A DNA stretch of 64,000 nt from a virus. Below the pieces are notes generated by a model. The model did no database searches. It had not been told where the DNA came from and was given only the letters and a program-made list of their open reading frames with translations. The position numbers and the translations under genes were made by a program. Positions 15,150-23,506 of this stretch are shown here, in pieces. The stretch is taken from positions 62,001 to 126,000 of the IMG/VR virus record IMGVR_UViG_3300042453_002354. One strand, given 5' to 3'. How positions within the stretch are numbered: position 1 is the first letter of the stretch; each line of letters opens with the position of its first letter.

Positions 15150-15171
15150 GAGAGGGTTCCAAAACCCTCTC
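15150..15171 (-). terminator. Hairpin after gp18
   Basis: A perfect 9-bp stem (15150-15158 with 15163-15171) with a 4-nt loop lies 13 nt beyond the gp18 stop. The minus-strand sequence after it is A/T-rich but has no clean T-run, so termination may be partial. Confidence 0.6.
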
Positions 15172-15183
15172 AAGTTTTTATTG

Positions 15184-17109
15184 TTAGAATTTACCTACAA
15201 TCTCGTTGAACTCAACTCCTGTTCTTACCGCCACAAAATTCAATTGAATGAAATTGATCGATCTGGCAGGTTTAATATAAATGTCACCAACAAATTCATT
15301 ACGATCAATTACTTCAGGAGTATTATTTCTGGAGTCAGCAACGACATAGAAATCGAAGATACCCCTTCTGCTCTTAACCAACTGAAGATATGGTTCAATC
15401 AAAGACTTGAATTGGCTTCTTGTAAATTCATCGTTAAACTCAAACAGTGAGAATCTAGCAGCACGAGCAATACTCTTTTCCAGTACAATGAACAATCTTC
15501 TGACATTAATTCTGTCAAATGCACTTGGTTTAGACAACAAAGTTTTATCGCCGAACAGAACAGTACCTTGACCAGGGAAAGACACGACAGGATTCACACC
15601 AGCTTGATACAAATCATCTCTATCTGCTTGGTTAGGGTTGTATGCCAATTTGACTACATTCTTTATATTGCCTCTGTTGAATCCAGCAGGAGAATACCAA
15701 GGATCTCTTTCGGTATCAGTTCTTACCATTAATCCTGCTATATCACCGTTTAGTGGCAACCATCTATATGCATCATTGTATTTGTCATATTGATATTTCC
15801 AACCAGAATCTAATACTGCATATGAACTAGAAGGTAAATTGTTTCTAAATGTCACAATATCTTCTGCTTCTTGCTTTGAGTTTGCAACAACATCATCTCT
15901 TTCTGGTGAAAGAACAACTAGACAATCTTTTCTAAACTCTGCTATATTATTAATCAAATATGTTGCAAGTGTTGCATCTGCATCACCGCCGAGTACAAAT
16001 GAAATGTCAATTCTTTCTGGATCTTTAAACAGATCAAATCCTGAAATTTTATCAGAATTATTAGCACTAGAACCATCAGAACCGCCAGATAAACTAAATG
16101 TGCTAGGTTTGTCTATGCTATCAAAGACTGTACCCGAAGCAGTCGAACCCCAGTTTATTCCAGCAGGAAGATGATCTGTCCACCAAACATATCTGGAAGA
16201 ACGATTCAACACATCCACATAATAATTACTGGAACCATCTTCCGATTTCGCATCCGATGCAAGTGAAAGTAATGCAAATCTTTCCAAAACTGAACCGGCT
16301 TGTCCACTGAAGAGCCCGTCTTCGTCAATAACCACTATATTAACCTGATCTCCTTCACCACCTCTTCCAGCAACAAAATCCGATGTTCCTGGTACAAACC
16401 TAACAACATCCGCAAATTCCCAAGAAAATTGTAGTTGAGAACCAGAGACTGGTGTATACTGTAAGCCAACTGCAAATGACGAATTGATTTCAAATGAAGA
16501 TGCAGACACGGAAACTACAACTCTTTCTTGACCAACATTAGCAGCAGTATCGTCTAATAGTATTTTAATCTTACTGCCAACTTCTAGATGATCTGTTAAA
16601 TCAACCGAACCAACTACAGAAACCAAAACCCCACCACCTGCGGACGAGAATCGTAAAGCGGCAGGTGTCTGAAACTTATATGCATTTGCTGAAGGACATA
16701 TGGAAACTTTAAGACTATTTCCTTTTTCGCCTGCATACTTAGCGGCAAAAGGTCCAACAGTCGCCGAACCATCCGCAAAATCTACTAGATATGAATCTTC
16801 ATTTTTTATTAGAGCACCAGAACCATCTGCGGTTGCATTAGCCGCACCGGAACCAACAACTCTAACTAATCTTAGCTTATTTCCATAAGCTAGAAAGTTT
16901 GCACAAGTAAAAAAACTAACAAAATTGTCATTCGTTGGTTTGCCAAATTGTTCGACTAGACCGAGTTCATCCTCTACTAACTGAATATCCTCTACTGGTC
17001 CCCAAGAAAAAGAACCAGCAAAAGCACCCTCTGTTGTAGATGCAGATGGCACTACTGTCGTTAAATCTATTTCACTGACATTTACGCCAGGGCTGACTTG
17101 AAATCCCAT
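15184..17109 (-). CDS. 18: Contractile tail sheath protein gp18
   Basis: Forms the contractile sheath around the gp19 tube. 641 aa (T4 659). Seen: N-terminal SPGVNVSEIDLTTVVP followed by GAFAGSFSWGPVE, the start typical of sheath proteins; a variable middle domain; and a conserved C-terminus with NRGNIKNVVKLAYNPNQADRD, INVRRLFIVLEKSIARAARFS and ROS-type strands (IKPARSINFIQLNFVAVRTG) that interlock subunits. SD AGGAG and a perfect late box at 17161-17168 precede it. Confidence 0.96.
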   Translation of the reverse strand: MGFQVSPGVNVSEIDLTTVVPSASTTEGAFAGSFSWGPVEDIQLVEDELGLVEQFGKPTNDNFVSFFTCANFLAYGNKLRLVRVVGSGAANATADGSGALIKNEDSYLVDFADGSATVGPFAAKYAGEKGNSLKVSICPSANAYKFQTPAALRFSSAGGGVLVSVVGSVDLTDHLEVGSKIKILLDDTAANVGQERVVVSVSASSFEINSSFAVGLQYTPVSGSQLQFSWEFADVVRFVPGTSDFVAGRGGEGDQVNIVVIDEDGLFSGQAGSVLERFALLSLASDAKSEDGSSNYYVDVLNRSSRYVWWTDHLPAGINWGSTASGTVFDSIDKPSTFSLSGGSDGSSANNSDKISGFDLFKDPERIDISFVLGGDADATLATYLINNIAEFRKDCLVVLSPERDDVVANSKQEAEDIVTFRNNLPSSSYAVLDSGWKYQYDKYNDAYRWLPLNGDIAGLMVRTDTERDPWYSPAGFNRGNIKNVVKLAYNPNQADRDDLYQAGVNPVVSFPGQGTVLFGDKTLLSKPSAFDRINVRRLFIVLEKSIARAARFSLFEFNDEFTRSQFKSLIEPYLQLVKSRRGIFDFYVVADSRNNTPEVIDRNEFVGDIYIKPARSINFIQLNFVAVRTGVEFNEIVGKF

Positions 17110-17160
17110 TTGTATCTCCTGTATTCAAAAAAGATAATTGAAAAATAATTTCTATAGAGA

Positions 17161-17168
17161 TATTTATA
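17161..17168 (-). promoter_or_regulatory. Late promoter of gp18 (TATAAATA)
   Basis: Perfect TATAAATA on the minus strand, 52 nt upstream of the gp18 ATG. Confidence 0.8.
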
Positions 17169-17192
17169 TTTTTGTCTCTTTACAGGAGTGTT

Positions 17193-18878
17193 CTAAAATT
17201 TCCACTTTTTGTTATTGAAATTGTTTTGCCAATTATTTAAATCTCTAGAAGCATCGTTATGTCCTACAATTTGCCATCTTGTTCCTATGTCATCGACATA
17301 AAAATTATCATCTTCTGGTCTATAAAGTATAGGAAATGGAATCAATTCATCTTCATTTTCTTTTATTGCTTGTTGTCTTGCATTACTTTTAGTTAGTTGC
17401 ATAAACAAGGTATCCGATGTCATCCAAGCAAACATAACAAGACACATTACCAAATCATCAAATCTTCCTGGTTCTGCCGCATATCCATTTTTTGCATTAC
17501 CACTGGCGACAAATGTTGTAAACTCACTTAGAGTTTCAAAATCGTGTATTTTTAATTTATCTTGTTCTATAAGTAGTTTTAGGTTTGAGCATCCTAATTT
17601 TTTGGTGTGTGGTGTGCTCTTTAATCCCAATCTTGGTCTATTTTTGCCTGGACCTAATGTTAAATTTTGTCCACCTCTTCCTTTATCGCAAGTGCAAAGA
17701 AGATTTTCATATTCCAAATCATTCCATATAATATGAGGTATTTTATCTCCTGTATTTACTTCAACTAGAATGTAAGCATCATTATAATACTTTGCTATAT
17801 TGACCACAGAAGTTGGTACCATTATATCTGCTATTTTATTTGAACGATATCTCGCCACTTGCTCATAATTTCCATCGGTACCATCTATAACTTGATATGC
17901 TGTGTAGTTTTGTCCCACACCCTCAGATACGTCAACAATTATAAAATAAACGTGATCCTTTTCTGGTGTCTTGAAAATGTTTACACCATTCTGTACTACT
18001 TTTGGTTCTTGCCATTTTATGGTTTTGATTTTTGCTGGCGATATCAAAGTGTTTGAAGAACCTAAAAAGTCTCCACCAAATTCTTGGATGAATTTTTCTT
18101 CACCCATATTTGCAATTTGACTTTCATACCAATCTTGATCTCTGCCAGGAACTTGAGACCAATGCGCTTCTACGGGTATGAATTGATTATTTCCCGAAAC
18201 TGCATCGGTCCAATATCTATAAAAATGATTCATACCGTTTGGTGTAGAAATCATAAACAACTTTGTTGTTTTACCGGAAGATATTACAGGAAATACGGAA
18301 GCAAAAAAGTCTTCTGCAATACTTTCATCTACGAATGCAAACTCTTCTAGTAGAACCATATTGTACGTTCCACCTCGACCAGAAGAACTTGAAGTTGGTA
18401 CTGCTTTTACCAAAGAATTATTTTCTAGAAGAATTGAATGTTTATTCCATTCACCAACACCTTGTTGCATCCATCTAGGTAATTGTTCGTATGCAAATCT
18501 AACTTTGCCAAGAATTTCTATAGCGGTGTCACTTTTGTTTGCCAGAATCAAAACTTTGTAGTTTTCTTTGAAGAGAATCGACCACAAAACATATGCACAA
18601 GTGATGGTACTCTTACCGATCTGACGGCTGCACTTCACTATAGCAAATCGGTTTTCATTGTATACTTTTATGATATCCTTTTGGAAATCATAAAGTTTCA
18701 TATATTTTTCTGGCTCATCTTCGTCCAGAGTTACTATTTTAATATAATTTTCAATAAAATATAAAGGGTCTTGAGAACACTTTACGTATTCTTCCACCTG
18801 TTCTGTCGTGAACTCGATTGAAATATTGGTCGCTTTAAGGTTTGGATTACCTTTGTATACTGTTTTTCTTTGTGACAT
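17193..18878 (-). CDS. 17: Terminase large subunit gp17
   Basis: Packaging motor: an N-terminal ATPase and a C-terminal RNase H-like headful nuclease. 561 aa (T4 610). Seen: adenine/Q-type entry near LYDFQKDII (62-70), Walker A-like SRQIGKST at 84-91, Walker B with catalytic glutamate in MVLLEEFAF (174-182), the ISTPNG coupling motif, and the nuclease aspartate in FIIVDVSEGVG near residue 315 with a late acidic FDDLVMCLVM motif. It starts 4 nt after gp16 ends. All key residues appear intact. Confidence 0.97.
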   Translation of the reverse strand: MSQRKTVYKGNPNLKATNISIEFTTEQVEEYVKCSQDPLYFIENYIKIVTLDEDEPEKYMKLYDFQKDIIKVYNENRFAIVKCSRQIGKSTITCAYVLWSILFKENYKVLILANKSDTAIEILGKVRFAYEQLPRWMQQGVGEWNKHSILLENNSLVKAVPTSSSSGRGGTYNMVLLEEFAFVDESIAEDFFASVFPVISSGKTTKLFMISTPNGMNHFYRYWTDAVSGNNQFIPVEAHWSQVPGRDQDWYESQIANMGEEKFIQEFGGDFLGSSNTLISPAKIKTIKWQEPKVVQNGVNIFKTPEKDHVYFIIVDVSEGVGQNYTAYQVIDGTDGNYEQVARYRSNKIADIMVPTSVVNIAKYYNDAYILVEVNTGDKIPHIIWNDLEYENLLCTCDKGRGGQNLTLGPGKNRPRLGLKSTPHTKKLGCSNLKLLIEQDKLKIHDFETLSEFTTFVASGNAKNGYAAEPGRFDDLVMCLVMFAWMTSDTLFMQLTKSNARQQAIKENEDELIPFPILYRPEDDNFYVDDIGTRWQIVGHNDASRDLNNWQNNFNNKKWKF

Positions 18879-18882
18879 AATA

Positions 18883-19362
18883 TTATTGTGATTTTAATTG
18901 TTTCAGTAATTTATGTAGCTCCGTTGTGCTTCCTACAAAGACATTATTATTTACCGTTTGTGCCTTCGCCTCTTCCGGTTCCTTCATCGTTTCTATCTCT
19001 CTCTTATCTTTATGTGCCTCTATTAGTTGTTTATTTCCTTCTAATATGGTCTTTATCATCAAAGACAAAACTTCGTATGCTCTTGGATGTTGAGAACTTC
19101 TAGCCAATTCCAAAAGATCCGTAATAGCTTCTTGACCCGCTTCTATAGCAGTCATCATATGACCACGAAGATATTCAAAATCATTTAACATTAAATTTTT
19201 TGAGTCATCACTGTTTGTATTTACTGCCTTTGCTATATCTTTTCTGACAGAATCATATTCAACAATTTGCTCCTTTTCCGTGAGGCTTTTTATTTCTTCC
19301 GTTTTTTCTTTTGACATAAAAAAGTTTTTATCCTTCGGTGATATGCCTGCTTTATAATTCAT
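18883..19362 (-). CDS. 16: Terminase small subunit gp16
   Basis: Recognises DNA for packaging and regulates gp17. 159 aa from the ATG at 19362 (T4 gp16 164). That ATG has an AGGAG 7 nt upstream. A longer reading from a TTG at 19377 would consume the SD and overlap gp15, so it is rejected. The central region (VRKDIAKAVNTNSDD, then FEYLRGHMMTAIEAGQEAITDLLELARSSQHPRAYEVLS) is the coiled-coil oligomerisation core of the family. Lies between gp15 and gp17 as in T4. Confidence 0.9.
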   Translation of the reverse strand: MNYKAGISPKDKNFFMSKEKTEEIKSLTEKEQIVEYDSVRKDIAKAVNTNSDDSKNLMLNDFEYLRGHMMTAIEAGQEAITDLLELARSSQHPRAYEVLSLMIKTILEGNKQLIEAHKDKREIETMKEPEEAKAQTVNNNVFVGSTTELHKLLKQLKSQ

Positions 19363-19373
19363 ATTTAACTCCT

Positions 19374-20225
19374 TCAATCATCTACATCAACGTCCGTTCC
19401 TGTCACTGGGTCGTATCTTTTACCATCATTAAACTCGAAACTCGATTCAGTATAACCATAATCATCATTTGGTCCGGCAGAGTTTGGATCTGGCGTGAGT
19501 ATGTGTCTCTGTATTCTAGGAATCTTTTTCAAATTTTCACTAGAAGGATCTATTTCTCCGAAATTATTTTCAGGCAATTTTGTATGAGTATTGACAATAA
19601 CTTCTCGTATAATTCCTTGTTGTGATATAGGTCCATAAAAATTCATTTTCACATTGAAAGATAAGGTCCAGGTTATATCTCTTTTTGCATCTAAATCTTC
19701 CGTCCACTGATCTTCAAAGGAAACGTCAGACAAATCTATATGCATATCATCTCTGAAATTCATTTCAGGAATTGGCAAATATTGTACAGTTAAACCTGGA
19801 GTAAAATAAGGTAAGATTTGTTCTACAATTTGATTGCATTCATCCGCAAACTTTGACAGTATGTATAGATCGATTTTAATATTATATGGAACTGTGGTAA
19901 ATTGTTTTAATAGAGTTTGATTGTCTTTTACCTTTGTGTATTTTTCTATCTTAGAAAGTTTTCTTGTAGTGTCATAAACCATTGAAGTCATTTGAAACGA
20001 CATTCTAGGTTGAATTGAATCTACAGTGTTTGGTTCAACCATATTGTTTTGTTCTTGTCTATAAACCCAACTTTCTTTTGGTCCATAAACTATAGGAACT
20101 TTAAATCTCTCAACTTCATTTCCAGAAGTATCAATTTTTTTTACAGTTATATTACTGAATAATGTACCAAAAACGGTAACAGCTTTTCTAAAAGATTTGT
20201 GATAGAACCATTCATTATTAAACAT
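19374..20225 (-). CDS. 15: Tail sheath stabiliser/completion protein gp15
   Basis: Hexameric terminator that caps the sheath and tube and joins the tail to the neck. 283 aa (T4 272). Seen: the family-typical start with WFYHKSFRKAVTVFGTLFSNI, then KVPIVYGPKESWVYRQ, PRMSFQM, and LTVQYLPIPEMN with a DWT-type strand near 180-200. SD AAAGGA lies 8 nt upstream. It follows gp14 by 15 nt in the gp14-15-16-17 unit. Confidence 0.92.
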   Translation of the reverse strand: MFNNEWFYHKSFRKAVTVFGTLFSNITVKKIDTSGNEVERFKVPIVYGPKESWVYRQEQNNMVEPNTVDSIQPRMSFQMTSMVYDTTRKLSKIEKYTKVKDNQTLLKQFTTVPYNIKIDLYILSKFADECNQIVEQILPYFTPGLTVQYLPIPEMNFRDDMHIDLSDVSFEDQWTEDLDAKRDITWTLSFNVKMNFYGPISQQGIIREVIVNTHTKLPENNFGEIDPSSENLKKIPRIQRHILTPDPNSAGPNDDYGYTESSFEFNDGKRYDPVTGTDVDVDD

Positions 20226-20240
20226 TTTTTTGTTCCTTTA

Positions 20241-21101
20241 TTAGCTCTTCAAAAACCCAAAAATATCCGATTCGGAAAAGTCCAAATATCCTTGAGATTC
20301 ATCAACAAATCCTCTATTATTTGAGAGATCAAAATCATTATCTGCCAATTGATCGGGAGTACCATCCAATGTTTTCGTAGTTCCGCTAGTTGCGCCAGTG
20401 ATAATACCATTAGCGGTATAAAATACTCCTTTTATATTAATCAATTTTAATTCGTTTTTAGTATAATCCCAGAGTGCGACTTCACCACTGGCGGTTGAAT
20501 TTGCTAAACTAGTTCCTTGAAAAACGATTTCATTATCTAAAAAATTGCCAACACTGTTAGTAACTTTTAATAATAAAGTTCTAGAATAATCAGTTTCAAT
20601 CTGATCAATTTCAGCAATTCCAGTATCGAATTGTTCTTGTCCAAATTCAAATTTAGTAACTTCTAGTTCATAAATTGGCAAATCACCTAATTGAAACCAT
20701 CTTTCAAATTTGTTTACAAATTTTATTTCCCATAATGAATTTGTAGGAGGATCGAAAATTAAATCTCCTTCTCTAGGATTATCTAATTCATAATTAGTTG
20801 CTTGATCGAATCTAGTTTTTGAAACTACTAAAGTTATTCTATGTTCTAATTGTAAACCAAACTTTGATATGTGCTCCTGTGCACCTTCAAATGCTTGACT
20901 CTTATAATACATTTCCAAATCATAGTAGTCATCAAATTTAGATAAGATGTCTTCACCGTATATTAAATCTAATTTTTGTGTAGTTCTTGGCAGATAAAGC
21001 AAATCTACGCCATGTATCTGTATGACCTCTTTAATAAGATCGTCTACTAAATTTTGTTCTGAACGAACTCTAAATTGTCTGAAATATGGATTACTTGGCA
21101 C
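20241..21101 (-). CDS. 14: Neck protein gp14
   Basis: Head completion/neck protein binding gp13 and the tail. 286 aa (T4 256). Seen: N-terminal NPYF then EQNLVDDLIKEVIQIHGVDLLYLPR, an LDLIYGED block, and MYYKSQAFEGAQEHISKFGLQ, all typical of gp14. The start is a GTG with AGGAG 6 nt upstream; no better ATG exists. A perfect late box (21125-21132) lies 24 nt further upstream. Gene order 13-(HAD)-14-15-16-17 is that of T4 plus one insertion. Confidence 0.9.
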   Translation of the reverse strand: MPSNPYFRQFRVRSEQNLVDDLIKEVIQIHGVDLLYLPRTTQKLDLIYGEDILSKFDDYYDLEMYYKSQAFEGAQEHISKFGLQLEHRITLVVSKTRFDQATNYELDNPREGDLIFDPPTNSLWEIKFVNKFERWFQLGDLPIYELEVTKFEFGQEQFDTGIAEIDQIETDYSRTLLLKVTNSVGNFLDNEIVFQGTSLANSTASGEVALWDYTKNELKLINIKGVFYTANGIITGATSGTTKTLDGTPDQLADNDFDLSNNRGFVDESQGYLDFSESDIFGFLKS

Positions 21102-21124
21102 AATATTCTCCTTACGTACCTAGT

Positions 21125-21132
21125 TATTTATA
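21125..21132 (-). promoter_or_regulatory. Late promoter of gp14-gp17 unit (TATAAATA)
   Basis: Perfect TATAAATA on the minus strand, 24 nt before the gp14 GTG. Confidence 0.75.
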
Positions 21133-21141
21133 GATTAGATT

Positions 21142-21801
21142 TTAACTGACCGATACGTTTCTATAATTTTTCATTATGCCGTGATCTACCATCACCGCAT
21201 GAAGTGTGATTGAACCGCCAGATCTGATTATCGTGTCTTTATCTATTTCATCTGATATGGATAAAAATGCATTTAAGTTACTAACATCATCATCAACCAA
21301 AACGACATAATTGTAATTTGATTGTTCAATAATTTTTTTGATCACAATTTTTTTGTTTATCGCAGATCCTTTGCCAGAACTTATGTTTCCTGCTCTGATT
21401 ACATGAATTTTACTATCTCTATTGTGTCCAACATCTATTTTGTATTTTCTAAGTGTGTTTAGAAATCCTTCTTTATTGTCAAAATCTGATCTTGCTGTCA
21501 ATAAATAAATTGAAGAATTTCTAGATTTGGCGGTCTTTTGTATTCTATTTAATAATTCTATAGTAACGGAAATTGGTACTGAAGTTTTTTGAAATAACTC
21601 AGCACTTCTAAATTCACCGAAGTCGAAAGACTCGCCATCTTGCAATTCGTAGGTATTAAATTCTGTATTTGTTAGGCTTTTTATTGTTTTGTTATTTTTG
21701 ACAACTTTGATTTTTGCAAAAGTATTGAATAAAGTTTCATCTATGTCAACAAAAGTAACAGATCTAGATTTTAGATAATCTTTGAAACTTTTTATAGGCA
21801 T
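21142..21801 (-). CDS. HAD-superfamily phosphatase-like protein
   Basis: 219 aa. Seen in HAD order: motif I DIDET at 19-23 with both aspartates, motif II LLTARS near 99-104, a Lys-containing GKGSAINKK stretch near 143-151, and motif IV VLVDDD near 172-177. All four are present, so catalysis (phosphate-ester hydrolysis) is plausible, with substrate unknown. It is inserted between gp13 and gp14, with gaps of only a few nt to gp13, so it is expressed late with neck genes. That suggests an action on nucleotides or nucleic-acid ends during packaging or a virion role, which is inference. Confidence 0.78.
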   Translation of the reverse strand: MPIKSFKDYLKSRSVTFVDIDETLFNTFAKIKVVKNNKTIKSLTNTEFNTYELQDGESFDFGEFRSAELFQKTSVPISVTIELLNRIQKTAKSRNSSIYLLTARSDFDNKEGFLNTLRKYKIDVGHNRDSKIHVIRAGNISSGKGSAINKKIVIKKIIEQSNYNYVVLVDDDVSNLNAFLSISDEIDKDTIIRSGGSITLHAVMVDHGIMKNYRNVSVS

Positions 21802-21804
21802 ATA

Positions 21805-22797
21805 TTATCCCATCCAAATATAACCCATAGACGTTTGAAATTCTTTTTGAAGTCTAACTTCTAACTTCTCCATTTCAGTAACTGCTTCGTCGTATATTTT
21901 TTGACCATTGAGTGTTACACCTCCCATTAAAGCAACACCATCATACTTCTTCAGATTATTGCCCCATTGCATCTTGAACAATAGATAAGCATATTCTCTA
22001 ACAAAATAATTGGAGTATACTTTAGGATAGTCAGAAGGATTTAATGCTTTCCACGCTTTAACCACAACGGTATCATCTATTTTAATTTGATTACCCCAAT
22101 CCGTGTTGATATTTAATCTGCCTGTGATTTGATTGAAATCGAATCTTGGTTGTGCGTTTAATTCAAAATCCAATAACGATAGATGTCTACGAAACATATC
22201 ATATGATATAATGTCTGTGCTGATAAGATGTGGTAAATTATTCAAATAGAATTGATATTTTACGTTCCACATTCCGGCGCCAGGATATCCCGTGTCCAGT
22301 TTTAATAAATGTGAAATTGCTATAATATCATCACCTAATGGCAAATAATGTCTATCGATATCACCCGCTACAAAAGGATTAGTTGCTGCCAATACTGCAA
22401 CAGTATTAGTGGATTCTCCTTTTATTGTTTCTCCTGGCAAGAATTGTATAAAATTGGCATATTGATTATCTTTCTTGGTATCATAAACTCTTATTGAAAG
22501 ATTATCACCAGCTTTATCGAAAAATTTAGTTTCTGCACCGCTGGTTAGTCCTATAATCTTTTCGTTTGTTTGAAATTCTGCTGTTACTGCCGATGCAAAA
22601 TTTATTTTACTGCCACTTATTTTATGTTGTAGATAGATGTCTTGTACGCCATCAAAGTGGTATTGCTTGAAATAATCCAATGCTTCTGATAATCTATCTT
22701 CACATTGCTCTGGTGATATGTTAATATCTATGACAGGTGCACCAAGTTTGGTCAAAACCCAATCTTTTAATTGTCTTCTTGTAGTAGGTAAAGCCAT
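21805..22797 (-). CDS. 13: Neck protein gp13
   Basis: Head completion protein that binds under the portal after packaging. 330 aa from the ATG at 22797 (T4 309). An upstream in-frame ATG (22839) would add 14 aa without family resemblance and put the late box only 11 nt away, so the shorter start is chosen. Seen: MALPTTRRQLKDWVLTKLGAP, INISPEQCEDRLSEALDYFKQYH and IITGLTSG-type beta blocks, then LLDFELNAQPRFDFNQITGRL, all typical of marine gp13. Confidence 0.88.
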   Translation of the reverse strand: MALPTTRRQLKDWVLTKLGAPVIDINISPEQCEDRLSEALDYFKQYHFDGVQDIYLQHKISGSKINFASAVTAEFQTNEKIIGLTSGAETKFFDKAGDNLSIRVYDTKKDNQYANFIQFLPGETIKGESTNTVAVLAATNPFVAGDIDRHYLPLGDDIIAISHLLKLDTGYPGAGMWNVKYQFYLNNLPHLISTDIISYDMFRRHLSLLDFELNAQPRFDFNQITGRLNINTDWGNQIKIDDTVVVKAWKALNPSDYPKVYSNYFVREYAYLLFKMQWGNNLKKYDGVALMGGVTLNGQKIYDEAVTEMEKLEVRLQKEFQTSMGYIWMG

Positions 22798-22849
22798 TTT
22801 AGATTTGCCTTTTTGATTTATTATCAGTGAGTTTGACAATACTAGTTAT

Positions 22850-22857
22850 TATTTATT
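22850..22857 (-). promoter_or_regulatory. Late promoter of gp13 (AATAAATA)
   Basis: AATAAATA on the minus strand, 53 nt before the chosen gp13 start; it faces away from the plus-strand late box at 22873-22880. Confidence 0.6.
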
Positions 22858-22872
22858 CACATTTAAATTGTC

Positions 22873-22880
22873 TATAAATA
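22873..22880 (+). promoter_or_regulatory. Plus-strand late promoter (TATAAATA)
   Basis: Perfect TATAAATA, 34 nt upstream of the 189-aa plus-strand gene; part of a divergent late-promoter pair. Confidence 0.78.
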
Positions 22881-22913
22881 ATTAAACAGAATTGAATATT
22901 TCGGAGAACTAAT

Positions 22914-23483
22914 ATGAGACTTCTTTTTTTAAAATTTTTAAATTTGGTTGAACGTCTTCTTAGAAAATATGTAGGCGAAGAAGAGGTAAAAAGTGACAAA
23001 GTATCGAACGATGTCAAACCAGTAGTTGAACCGGAACCCGTCAAAGTGGAAGAAAGTTTAGACGATCCTGAAACGACCGATCTCAACGGACCAGGAGTAA
23101 CACATTGTCTTTGGAAACCAGTATCGGATACTTCACCAGAATTAGTTATTGTAGTTGCTGCCGATACCATTAGAAGAGAACATCTAGTATTAGAATTGCG
23201 TGATAGTAGTGATAAAATAATAAAACTAAAAACTAATAGAAGCTACAGTGATCATAGAGGAAATCAATTACCGGATCACAAATTGGGTAGATTTAATTTT
23301 AAGCCTGGATTTAAAATAGAAAATTTAAAAAGTAGAGAACCAATAACTGTTAAATTTTTCATTCAAATAGGAAAAAAGAAACACGAATGTAAAGTTGGCG
23401 GTAAAGATTCGTTTGTCATCAAAGATGTGGCAAAACGTTGGGTCTGTACCGCCGGTCGTGTTAGATTAGATCCTAAGAAATGA
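22914..23483 (+). CDS. Uncharacterised late protein with amphipathic N-terminus
   Basis: 189 aa, no recognised family. Residues 1-20 form a hydrophobic/basic amphipathic segment (MRLLFLKFLNLVERLLRKYV) that could touch membrane. Then comes an acidic Pro/Glu/Val linker (to about 55) and a beta-rich domain with NRSYSDHRGNQLPDHKLGRF and CTAGRVRLDPKK. SD GGAG lies 8 nt before the ATG, and a perfect late box is upstream. It is a single plus-strand gene between neck and fibre genes, converging with the S74 fibre gene (23 nt apart). Virion, lysis-related or fibre-assembly roles are all possible. Confidence 0.7.
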   Translation: MRLLFLKFLNLVERLLRKYVGEEEVKSDKVSNDVKPVVEPEPVKVEESLDDPETTDLNGPGVTHCLWKPVSDTSPELVIVVAADTIRREHLVLELRDSSDKIIKLKTNRSYSDHRGNQLPDHKLGRFNFKPGFKIENLKSREPITVKFFIQIGKKKHECKVGGKDSFVIKDVAKRWVCTAGRVRLDPKK

Positions 23484-23506
23484 TTTAATTTTAATCACCA
23501 AGAAAA

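Noticed and set aside
18883-19377. TTG start of gp16 at 19377
   Set aside because: It would include the AGGAG that serves the ATG at 19362 and overlap the gp15 stop.
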